Positions 1-6,994 of a stretch of 49,606 nucleotides of DNA are shown piece after piece. Source of the DNA: Pseudomonadota bacterium. Its GTDB lineage: Bacteria > Pseudomonadota > Gammaproteobacteria > Burkholderiales > Burkholderiaceae_C. The notes beneath the pieces are model-generated. The model searched no databases and was not told where the DNA came from. It was given only the letters and a program-made list of their open reading frames with translations. A program made the translations under genes and the position numbers. The stretch covers positions 1 to 49,606 of the forward strand of contig JAIUOM010000016.1 in NCBI GenBank assembly GCA_020161215.1. The letters run 5' to 3'. Each line of letters begins with the position of its first letter. Within the stretch, counting starts at the first letter, position 1.

Positions 1-748
1 GGGCCTGCTCGCGCAGGGCGTTCCATTGCCGCTCGGCGCGTTCCGCCTCCAGCAGCTGGCCGCCCATCTGGCCGCGCGCCGCCGCCACCGCGGCCTGGGC
101 GCCGCGCAGGCGCACGGCCAAATGGCCGTCGGCCCAGCAACTGGCGTTCAGCGGCAGCGGCTGGCCGCCCCAGCGGTTGAGCTGCTGGCGCGCGCTGGTT
201 TCGGACAGATCGAACAGCAGCGTGGCCTCGGCCGGCGCCAGCGGCAGCACTTTCAGGCTGACCTCGGTGATCACCGCCAGCGTGCCCATCGAGCCGGCCA
301 TCAGCCGGCTGAGGTCGTAGCCGGCGACGTTCTTCATGACCTGGCCACCAAAGGTGAGGGGCTCGCCGCGCCCATTGACCACCCGCACGCCGAGCACGAA
401 GTCGCGCACCGCGCCGGCGCTGGCGCGCGCCGGGCCGGACAGCCCGGCCGCCACCATGCCGCCGACCGTGGCGCCAGAGGCAAAGCGCGGCGGCTCGAAG
501 GCCAGGCACTGGCGGTGCTCGGCCAGCGCCGCCTCCAGCTCGCGCAGGCGCGTGCCGGCGCCCACGGTGACCACCAGCTCGCTCGGCTCGTAACTCACGA
601 TGCCGGCCAGCGGCCGGGTGTCCAGCAGCTCGCCGTGCAGGCGCTGGCCCAGGAAATCCTTGGTGCCGCCGCCGCGGATGCGCAGCGGCCGGCCGCGCTC
701 GGCGGCCTTGCGGACCTTGTCGATCAGCGTGTCAAGCGCTTCATTCAT
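1..748 (-). CDS. glcE: Glycolate oxidase FAD-binding subunit GlcE (3' end outside window)
   Basis: Subunit of the membrane-associated glycolate oxidase that converts glycolate to glyoxylate. The first 249 codons are visible, starting at the ATG on the minus strand at 748; the C-terminus lies beyond base 1. The N-terminal PCMH-type FAD-binding fold is recognisable from IRGGGTKDFLG (about residues 24-34), then ASGATVGGMVAAGLSGPAR (about 95-113) and VMKNVAGYDLSRLMAGSMG, all typical of GlcE rather than of the longer GlcD. glcD would normally lie upstream and glcF downstream. Here the upstream neighbour is a Bug receptor gene 26 bp away in the same direction, so glcE may be read with it. The reading frame is intact throughout. 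Confidence 0.9.
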   Translation of the reverse strand, partial: MNEALDTLIDKVRKAAERGRPLRIRGGGTKDFLGQRLHGELLDTRPLAGIVSYEPSELVVTVGAGTRLRELEAALAEHRQCLAFEPPRFASGATVGGMVAAGLSGPARASAGAVRDFVLGVRVVNGRGEPLTFGGQVMKNVAGYDLSRLMAGSMGTLAVITEVSLKVLPLAPAEATLLFDLSETSARQQLNRWGGQPLPLNASCWADGHLAVRLRGAQAAVAAARGQMGGQLLEAERAERQWNALREQA

Positions 749-774
749 GGCGGTGATCGTAAACCCGGATGTGC

Positions 775-1740
775 TCACTGCTCGATCTTGGCGAACTGCA
801 CGATCTGCTGGTACTTGGCCACCTCGGCGCGCAGAAAGCGCTCCAGGTCCACGTCGGGGCTGGCCACGGTGGAACCGGTGGACTCCATGCGCTGGCGAAA
901 ATCGGGCGACTTGAGCGTCTCGGCCAGCGCCGTCTTCAGGCGCGCCAGCACCGGCTCGGGCAGCTTGGCCGGGCCCATCAGCACGAACCAGCTGCCGATG
1001 TCGATGCCCTTCAGCCGAGGGTGTTCGCCCAGCGCCGGGATGTCGGGCGTCAGCGGCGAGCGCCGTGCCTCGGTGGTGCCCAGGGCCACCAGCTTGCCGG
1101 CACGGATGTGCGGCAGGCCGCTGGACAGCACGAACACGCCGAACTCCAGGTTGTTGCCCAGCAGGTCGCTGGCCAACGGCGCCACGCCGCGGTAGGGAAT
1201 GTGCGTCATGAACAGGCCGGCGCGTTCCTTGGTCATCTCGCCGGCCAGGTGCAGCGCCGTGCCCACGCCCGAGCTGCCGTAGCTGTACTTGCCCGGCGCG
1301 GCCTTGACCTTGGCGATGAACTCGTCGACGTTCTTCACGCCCGCCGAGGGCGCGGCCACCAGCACCATGGGCTGCGAGGCGATCAGGCCGATGGGGCTGA
1401 AGTCCTTCAGGTCGTACTTGATGCCGCGGTTGACCAGCTTCTGGATCGCCACCTCGTTGTTGGCGCCCACGAACAGCGTGTGGCCGTCTGGCGTGGCGTT
1501 GGCGGCTTTCTGCGCGCCGATGGCGCCACCGGCGCCGCCCAGGTTCTCGATCACCACCGGCACGCCCAGCTGGCGCGCCAGCGCGTCGCCCAGCGTGCGC
1601 GCCGTCAGGTCGGAGCTGCCGCCGGGCGGGTAGCCGACGATCAGGGTGATGGGTTTGCTGGGGTAGGCCTGGGCCAGGGCGGCCTGGGGCAGGGCGCCGG
1701 CCAGGACAAGGGCCACGGCGAGAAGCGGATGTGGTGACAT
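775..1740 (-). CDS. Bug/TctC-family periplasmic solute receptor
   Basis: Periplasmic binding protein of the tripartite tricarboxylate transporter family, binding an unknown carboxylate. The 321-residue length is normal. A signal peptide (hydrophobic stretch about residues 6-20, cleavage near ALA-QAYP) is followed by the family opening YPSKPITLIVGYPPGGSSD and the glycine-rich VIENLGGAGGAIGAQKA loop. LPHIRAGKLVALGTTEARR and the late LGEHPRLKGIDIGSWF segment also fit the family. No tctA or tctB membrane genes are nearby. It lies directly upstream of glcE on the same strand, so its ligand could be glycolate-like, but this is only inferred from position. Confidence 0.92.
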   Translation of the reverse strand: MSPHPLLAVALVLAGALPQAALAQAYPSKPITLIVGYPPGGSSDLTARTLGDALARQLGVPVVIENLGGAGGAIGAQKAANATPDGHTLFVGANNEVAIQKLVNRGIKYDLKDFSPIGLIASQPMVLVAAPSAGVKNVDEFIAKVKAAPGKYSYGSSGVGTALHLAGEMTKERAGLFMTHIPYRGVAPLASDLLGNNLEFGVFVLSSGLPHIRAGKLVALGTTEARRSPLTPDIPALGEHPRLKGIDIGSWFVLMGPAKLPEPVLARLKTALAETLKSPDFRQRMESTGSTVASPDVDLERFLRAEVAKYQQIVQFAKIEQ

Positions 1741-1845
1741 GAAGGTGGGTTTTCGGGACGTGACAGACCCGCATTGTGCTCAAGAACCAGGAGGGCTGGA
1801 GTGGCTTGATTTGGCGGGTCGTGGCGCTATCCATAGAATAGCTGC

Positions 1846-2469
1846 ATGGCCGTCGTCGATCCGCGCTCCGATGACCTGCCGCACGTTGCGGTGGCGGGCG
1901 GTGCTGGGTGCTCGGCGGTCTCTCGCCGTCGGTGCCTGGCCGGTCTCGGCGCCCTGGTGCTGGCCGGCTGCGCCAGTGCGCCCACGCCGCAGCGCCGCGT
2001 GGGCGGCGGCGAGGAGCCCGCCCCGCGCCAAAGCGCCGTGCCACCCACCCGGACGCCGCTGGCACTGGACCCGGGCGGGCGCGAAGGGGCCGTGGCGCGC
2101 GCCATGCTGGTCATCAACACGCCCTACACCTACGGCGGCAACACGCCGGGCGGCGGGTTCGACTGCAGCGGCCTGGTGCACTACGTCTTTAGCCAGGTCG
2201 CCGAAGGCACGCTCGCCGCGCGCAGCCTGCCGCGCAGCACCGCCCAATGGGCGGCCGTCACCGAGCCGGTGGCCCAGGGGCAGCTGCGGCGTGGCGACCT
2301 GGTGTTTTTCAACACCACCGGCGCACCGTTCTCGCACATGGGCATCTACGTCGGCCAGAACCAGTTCGTGCACGCCCCGTCCAGCGGCGGCACCGTGCGC
2401 AAGGACGCGCTGAGCAGCCGGTATTTCGCGGCCCGGTACATGGGCGGGCGGCGCGTGTTCGGCGAGTGA
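1846..2469 (+). CDS. NlpC/P60-family cell-wall hydrolase, probable lipoprotein
   Basis: Probable peptidoglycan endopeptidase of the NlpC/P60 papain-like fold. The catalytic cysteine is in GGGFDCSGLVHYVF (Cys107), followed by the histidine in PFSHMGIYVG (His164) and a third polar residue in QFVHAPSSGG (His176), the standard order for the family. An N-terminal SRRRCLAGLGALVLAGC segment has a lipobox (LAGC, Cys42), so the protein is probably an outer-membrane lipoprotein. The SRRR just before it also resembles a Tat motif. The start is uncertain: ATG 1846 gives about 25 residues before the lipobox and no clear Shine-Dalgarno is visible. The gene stands alone, divergent from the Bug receptor. Confidence 0.9.
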   Translation: MAVVDPRSDDLPHVAVAGGAGCSAVSRRRCLAGLGALVLAGCASAPTPQRRVGGGEEPAPRQSAVPPTRTPLALDPGGREGAVARAMLVINTPYTYGGNTPGGGFDCSGLVHYVFSQVAEGTLAARSLPRSTAQWAAVTEPVAQGQLRRGDLVFFNTTGAPFSHMGIYVGQNQFVHAPSSGGTVRKDALSSRYFAARYMGGRRVFGE

Positions 2470-2591
2470 TGCGCCGCCGCGGCCCGGCCCGGCCGGACCG
2501 TTCAGGGGTGCCGGCCCCTGGGGGCACGACGGGCGGGGCGACCCACTAAACCGAGCGCCGACGCGCTCAGCCTGAACGGCTTTTCTTCATC

Positions 2592-2861
2592 TGGGGCCTG
2601 TTAACGCTATTTTCCGGCGTGCGTTGCGAGTCAAAAAGGCCACTCGCGAAGGCGCCAGCCGCCGTCAAGGTAGGTACCTTGGCAAGGCTGGCAACGCCGG
2701 CGATGGTCTTTTTGATCGCAACCCGGAGGGAGCCTGCTTAAAAACGCGTCACTCGTTGTTGTGCTCCTTGCCCAGACACCCAGTCTGGGCGGCGTCGCAC
2801 GCCTAGATTGACGCGTTTTTAAGCAGGTTCGCACGCCGGAAAATAGCGTTAACAGGCCCCA
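2592..2861. repeat. Nested palindromic element able to form a Y-shaped (three-way) structure
   Basis: A perfect 32-bp inverted repeat (2592-2623 with 2830-2861) closes the element. Inside are two separate hairpin arms. Arm 1 pairs 2624-2641 with 2705-2721 (one mismatch and one bulge), then GCCAGCC 2654-2660 with GGCTGGC 2686-2692, then CAAGGTA 2666-2672 with TACCTTG 2675-2681. Arm 2 pairs 2733-2751 with 2809-2827 (19 bp perfect), then GTGC 2761-2764 with GCAC 2797-2800, then GCCCAGAC 2770-2777 with GTCTGGGC 2783-2790. The short open frames on both strands here are by-products of the palindromes. It could be a MITE-like repeat, a dispersed structured repeat or a structured RNA; no target-site duplication is evident. 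Confidence 0.85.
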
Positions 2862-2984
2862 ATTCAGCGCCGTTTCGCCGGCGCGTGGATCGCACGCGCC
2901 CGGCGCGAGCTGGCTGAGCGCGGATTTGCGGACCATTGTCAGTCCATTGCCGGGCCAGGCCTGCGCTGGCGCCAAGGCAGGCCG

Positions 2985-3000
2985 CCCCCCCTCCCCCCCC
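2985..3000. repeat. Cytosine homopolymer tract (C7-T-C8)
   Basis: A run of seven C, one T and eight C lies about 45 bp upstream of the tetR -35 box. No gene overlaps it. Such tracts are prone to slippage, but there is no direct sign of a regulatory role. Confidence 0.7.
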
Positions 3001-3043
3001 AACGAAATCACCGCCCAAAGGGTTTTTCCCGAGGGTGAACCTC

Positions 3044-3094
3044 TTGACTGGCGATCGAGAAGTCACGATACTACAAAAAACAAACGATTGTTTG
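3044..3094 (+). promoter_or_regulatory. tetR/mutase-operon promoter with overlapping palindromic operator
   Basis: TTGACT (3044-3049), a 17-bp spacer and GATACT (3067-3072) form a sigma70-like promoter. Transcription would begin near 3079. A palindrome CAAAC-GATT-GTTTG (3081-3094) covers the predicted start, a typical place for a TetR-family repressor to block its own promoter. It also occupies the position of a ribosome binding site, and none is visible before the tetR ATG at 3099. Confidence 0.6.
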
Positions 3095-3098
3095 GTGT

Positions 3099-3731
3099 AT
3101 GGAAACCTCATCCAAGGGTCGGCGGGGCCCGCGGTCGGACAACCGCTTGCCCGAGTTGCTCGATGCGGCGGCGCATTTGTTTGCCAAGCATGGGTACGCC
3201 GCCACGTCGATGCGCGACATCGCGCAGGAAGTGAAGATGCTCGCCGGGTCGGTGTACTACCACTTCCCGTCGAAGGACGACTTGCTCCTGGCGGTGTACG
3301 CGGCGGGCGTGAAGGCCCTGGATGAGGCTTGCGTGGCGGCGATGGCGCGCGAAAGCGAGCCGTGGGCGCGCTTGGAAAGCCTGTGTTGCGCCCACCTGGA
3401 GACGGTGCTGTGTGAAAGCGATTACGCGCACGTGCTGATCCGGGTGCTGCCAAGCGATTTGCCGAAGATTTCGGATCGTCTGCGTGACTTGCGGGCGAAC
3501 CACGAGCGCCTGTTTCGAGAGGCGATCACGGCGCTGCCGCTGCCCGCCGACGCGGACCGGCGCGCCATTCGACTGATGCTGATCGGCGCCCTGAACTGGG
3601 CACCGTTCTGGTTTGACCTTCAAGGGCGCGATTCCCCCCGCGACCTTGCCCGGAAATTTGTTGGCCTGATCAAGGAGAAACCACATGGAGAAACGACCCC
3701 CTCGGGTGATCGTGACAAAGATCGGCTTTGA
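3099..3731 (+). CDS. TetR/AcrR-family transcriptional regulator of the acyl-CoA mutase operon
   Basis: DNA-binding repressor, 210 residues. The N-terminal helix-turn-helix is clear: LLDAAAHLFAKHGYAATSMRDIAQEVKM is followed by AGSVYYHFPSKDDLLLAVY (about residues 21-67). The C-terminal ligand-binding region is of the type that often senses acyl-CoA esters, but the ligand cannot be read from sequence. The ATG at 3099 has no Shine-Dalgarno and lies about 20 nt after the predicted transcription start, so initiation may be nearly leaderless. The 3' end overlaps the following mutase subunit gene by 47 bp, showing that it belongs to the same transcript. It probably controls the whole 3.1-14.3 kb operon, including itself. 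Confidence 0.92.
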   Translation: METSSKGRRGPRSDNRLPELLDAAAHLFAKHGYAATSMRDIAQEVKMLAGSVYYHFPSKDDLLLAVYAAGVKALDEACVAAMARESEPWARLESLCCAHLETVLCESDYAHVLIRVLPSDLPKISDRLRDLRANHERLFREAITALPLPADADRRAIRLMLIGALNWAPFWFDLQGRDSPRDLARKFVGLIKEKPHGETTPSGDRDKDRL

Positions 3732-4107
3732 CGGCCACGATCGGGGCAGCCGCGTCATCGCGGCCTGTCTGCGCGATGCCGGCATGGAGGTGATCTATAC
3801 GCCGCCCTGGCAGGAGATCGGGGCCGTCGTCAAGCTGGCGCTGGAAGAGGACGCCGACGTCATCGGCATCTCGTCACTGGCCACCGATCACCTGATCGTG
3901 CCCAAGCTGATGGAGGCCCTGCGATCGGCCGGCCTGGCCGACGTGCAGGTGATCGTAGGGGGCATCGTGCCCCACAAGGACGAAGCCAAGCTGCTGGAAA
4001 GCGGCGTGGCGCGTGTCTTTCATCCCGGCACCGCGCTCGACGAGGTGGTGGCGCAAGTTCAGGCCTTGACCGTCAAGCGCCGCGAAATGCAGGAGGTTCA
4101 GTCATGA
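3685..4107 (+). CDS. Acyl-CoA mutase small subunit (B12-binding)
   Basis: Cobalamin-binding subunit of an adenosylcobalamin-dependent acyl-CoA mutase, 140 residues, the usual size of the separate small subunit in two-gene mutases such as isobutyryl-CoA mutase. The base-off/His-on signature DGHDRG (residues 16-21, with His18 as lower axial ligand) is followed by the SxL element in [10 protein letters not shown] and the glycine motif [12 protein letters not shown] good ribosome binding site (AAGGAGA) lies before ATG 3685, inside the end of tetR. The stop overlaps the large-subunit start as ATGA, so the two are translationally coupled. The small-before-large order is seen directly. Function as a mutase is secure; the substrate is not. 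Confidence 0.93.
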   Translation: MEKRPPRVIVTKIGFDGHDRGSRVIAACLRDAGMEVIYTPPWQEIGAVVKLALEEDADVIGISSLATDHLIVPKLMEALRSAGLADVQVIVGGIVPHKDEAKLLESGVARVFHPGTALDEVVAQVQALTVKRREMQEVQS

Positions 4108-5783
4108 AGCCGATCCACAAGGAAATGCAGCCTTCGAACCCGGACAGTGGCGAGCAGCGCTGGGCCCAGGAATTCGCCCAGGCGGTGCCGGGTGACCCAA
4201 CCTTGATGAACCGTTCGGGCATCCCGGTTAAGCCGCTCTACACCCCGGCCGACCGCCAGGGCAAGTCCTACGACGAAGTCGGCTACCCCGGGCAGTACCC
4301 GTTCACGCGGGGCATCTACCCGTCGATGTACCGCGGCCGCAGCTGGTCGCAACGTCAGCTGATCGGGCTGGGCGTGCCGGAGCAGTACAACGCCCGGGTC
4401 AAGGAGATGCTGGGCCTGGGTGCCTCGGCGCTGTCGCTGATTCCTTGCAACTCGGTGTTTCGCGGCTACGACGCCGACGAGGTGCCGGCGGAACTGCTGG
4501 GCACCTGCGGCACGGTGATCAACAACGCCGACGACATGGCGACCGCGCTGGACGGCGTGCCGATCGACACCATTTCGACGGCCATGAACGATCCGTCCCC
4601 GTTCACGCTGCTGGCGTTCGAGCTGGCGGTGGCCAAGCGCCGCGGCGTGCCGTGGGAAAAGATCACCGGCACGTCGAACCAGAGCGACTGCATTTCGCAC
4701 TTCGTGGCGAACCACATGTTCTTCCGCCTGTCCCTGCAAGGGGCACGCCGGGTCATCGTCGACCACATCAAGTTCTGCAACCAGCAGGTGCCGAACTGGA
4801 ACGCGCTGTCCATCGTCGGCCAGCACATGCAGCAGGCCGGCGCCACGGCGGCCGAAGCCATGGCCTTCACTCTGGCGTCGGGCGTGCAGTACGCCGAGGA
4901 CTGCATCCGCGCCGGCATGGACCCCGATCAGTTCCTGCCGCGCTTCACCTTCTTCTTCGACATCTCGGTCAGCCTGTTCGAGGAGGTCGCCAAGTTCCGC
5001 GCCGGTCGCCGGGTGTGGGCACGCCTGTGCAAGGAGCGCCTGGGCGCCAAGGACCCCCGGTCGTGGCGCTTCAAGTTCCATGGCCAGACCTCGGGCGTGG
5101 ACCTGACGCGCCAACAGCCGCTGAACAACATCGCACGCGTGACCACGCAAGCCATCGCCGGCATTTTCGGTGGTCTGCAGTCGCTGCACACCGACAGCTA
5201 CGACGAGGTGTTTTCCACCCCGACGGCGGAAGCCGCGCGCATCGCCGTGGCCACCCAGAACATCCTGCGTGAGGAGGCCCACCTGACCGACGTGATCGAT
5301 CCGCTGGGCGGCTCCTATTACGTCGAGACCCTGACCGATCAGATGGAAGAGCGCATCAACGCCATCATCGCCATGATCGACGCCGAGGGCGGCATGTACC
5401 ATGCGGTGGAAAAGGGCATCGTCCAGCGCATGATCGGCGAGTCGGCCCTGTCCTTCCAGCAGAAGGTGGATGCCGGCGAGCAGACCATCGTCGGGGTCAA
5501 CGCCTACAAGGTGGACGAAGACCCCGCCACCTATGTGTCGCAGGAGTACCCCAGCGCGCAGCTGATGGGCTCGTACCTGGACCGGCTGGCGGCCTACAAG
5601 AAGAAGCGTTCCCAGTCCGCGGTTCAGAACACGCTGTCGGAGCTGGCCCGATCGGCCAACGACGGCCAGCGCAACGTGTTCGAGCATGTGGTGTTGGCCG
5701 CGGAAGCGGGTGCCACGCACGGCGAGATCTGCGGCACGCTGCGGCGCGAGCTCGGCTTCGGTCAACCCCTGACGATGGTGTGA
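4104..5783 (+). CDS. Divergent acyl-CoA mutase large subunit (substrate-binding TIM barrel)
   Basis: Catalytic large subunit of a B12-dependent carbon-skeleton mutase, 559 residues, the normal size for stand-alone large subunits. Family features retained: [15 protein letters not shown] (65-79), [14 protein letters not shown] (239-252, with His241 matching the active-site His of methylmalonyl-CoA mutase), [28 protein letters not shown] and [12 protein letters not shown]. Other normally strict motifs are changed. The usual GTIQNDILKE is replaced by [10 protein letters not shown] (189-198), the AFDLPTQxGYDSD region by [15 protein letters not shown], and the Tyr before the catalytic His by Gln240. 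These positions line the acyl-CoA pocket, so the substrate is probably not methylmalonyl-, ethylmalonyl- or isobutyryl-CoA. It overlaps both neighbouring genes by 4 nt. Confidence 0.9.
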   Translation: MKPIHKEMQPSNPDSGEQRWAQEFAQAVPGDPTLMNRSGIPVKPLYTPADRQGKSYDEVGYPGQYPFTRGIYPSMYRGRSWSQRQLIGLGVPEQYNARVKEMLGLGASALSLIPCNSVFRGYDADEVPAELLGTCGTVINNADDMATALDGVPIDTISTAMNDPSPFTLLAFELAVAKRRGVPWEKITGTSNQSDCISHFVANHMFFRLSLQGARRVIVDHIKFCNQQVPNWNALSIVGQHMQQAGATAAEAMAFTLASGVQYAEDCIRAGMDPDQFLPRFTFFFDISVSLFEEVAKFRAGRRVWARLCKERLGAKDPRSWRFKFHGQTSGVDLTRQQPLNNIARVTTQAIAGIFGGLQSLHTDSYDEVFSTPTAEAARIAVATQNILREEAHLTDVIDPLGGSYYVETLTDQMEERINAIIAMIDAEGGMYHAVEKGIVQRMIGESALSFQQKVDAGEQTIVGVNAYKVDEDPATYVSQEYPSAQLMGSYLDRLAAYKKKRSQSAVQNTLSELARSANDGQRNVFEHVVLAAEAGATHGEICGTLRRELGFGQPLTMV

Positions 5784-6982
5784 CGGCTTTGAGCGAGCAA
5801 CTGATCGACAGGATCCTGCGCGGCGATCGCCGGACGATCGCCCGGGCCATCAGCAGCCTGGAAGCCGGGGACGCGTTCTCGCACAACGTGCGCGTGGCCT
5901 GCCGGCGGCATGTCGGTCGTGCCCACGTGATCGGCGTCACCGGCCCGCCTGGGGCCGGCAAATCGACCTTGGTCTCGTCCCTGATCGCGGGGTTGCGGGC
6001 GCGTGGAAACACGGTGGCCGTGCTGGCCGTCGATCCGTCCAGTCCGTTCAGCGGCGGGGCGGTGCTGGGCGACCGAATCCGCATGGGCGTGCACCAATCG
6101 GACGACGGGGTGTTCATTCGTTCGCTTGCCTCCCGAGGGCACCTCGGCGGGCTGACGGCGGCGGCGGCCGACGTGATCGACCTGTTCGACGCGGCCGGTT
6201 TCGACACCGTGATCGTCGAAACCGTGGGCGCGGGCCAATCGGAAGTCGAGATCACGCGCTACGCCGACACCCGCGTGGTGGCCTGCCCGCCCGGGCTGGG
6301 TGACGACGTGCAGGCGATCAAGGCCGGCGTGCTCGAAATCGCCGATGTGTTCGTGGTCACGAAAGCGGACCTTCCCGACGCCCGCCGCACGGCATCGGAC
6401 CTCAAATCGATGATCGCGCTGCGGCGCAACACCCAGAACCCGCCGGCGGTGATGCCTGTCTCCACCGTGGACGACAAGGGAATTCCGGAGCTGGTGGCCT
6501 GGCTGGCGGATCGCACGGTGCGTGGCTTGCGGCACGCCGATGGAGGGATCAGGCAGGCGCGCGATCTGGTCGAGCGCTGCCTGGCCAACGACAACTTCGG
6601 CCAGGCGATGGGCATGGAACTGCTCCATGCCTCGCCAGGCCATGTCACCTTGCGCATGCCGGTGACGCGCACGCAGATCAATTTCAACGGCCGCTGCCAC
6701 GGTGGCGCCATCTTCGCGCTGGCGGACATGGCCCTGGGCCTGGCCTGCAATTCACACGGGATGCTGGCCACCCTCATCGACTCCCAGATGAGCATCTCGA
6801 CCGCCTTGGAGGAAGGGGAGCACCTGGTGGCGGACGCCATCGAGGTGGCCCGGTCGAGAAAGATTGGCACCTACCAGGTTCGCCTGACCCGGGCGCGCGA
6901 CGACAAGCATGTGGCGATGCTCAACGGCACGGTGTATGTCCTTAATCAGCCGGTTGACGTGCCAGAGCTGCCCGCGTCATGA
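5780..6982 (+). CDS. MeaB/ArgK-type GTPase fused to a PaaI-type hotdog thioesterase
   Basis: A 400-residue two-domain fusion. Residues 1 to about 250 are a MeaB G-protein chaperone that loads and protects B12 mutases: Walker [10 protein letters not shown] (55-63), [20 protein letters not shown] (83-102), [10 protein letters not shown] (147-155) and TKAD (194-197, usually NKAD). Residues about 265-395 are a PaaI-like hotdog thioesterase: [20 protein letters not shown] (306-325), with Asp316 at the position of the PaaI catalytic Asp. Stand-alone MeaB is about 320-330 residues; its C-terminal dimerisation arm appears to be replaced by the hotdog domain, itself an oligomer former. The GTG start overlaps the mutase stop (GTGA). 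The likely role is mutase maintenance plus hydrolysis of dead-end CoA esters, inferred from the domains. Confidence 0.9.
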   Translation: MTALSEQLIDRILRGDRRTIARAISSLEAGDAFSHNVRVACRRHVGRAHVIGVTGPPGAGKSTLVSSLIAGLRARGNTVAVLAVDPSSPFSGGAVLGDRIRMGVHQSDDGVFIRSLASRGHLGGLTAAAADVIDLFDAAGFDTVIVETVGAGQSEVEITRYADTRVVACPPGLGDDVQAIKAGVLEIADVFVVTKADLPDARRTASDLKSMIALRRNTQNPPAVMPVSTVDDKGIPELVAWLADRTVRGLRHADGGIRQARDLVERCLANDNFGQAMGMELLHASPGHVTLRMPVTRTQINFNGRCHGGAIFALADMALGLACNSHGMLATLIDSQMSISTALEEGEHLVADAIEVARSRKIGTYQVRLTRARDDKHVAMLNGTVYVLNQPVDVPELPAS

Positions 6983-6994
6983 GGAGCACAAACC

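Noticed and set aside
2624-3011. Small frames on both strands within the palindromic element
   Set aside because: Their sequences are fixed by the inverted repeats, they lack ribosome binding sites and have no recognisable domain.
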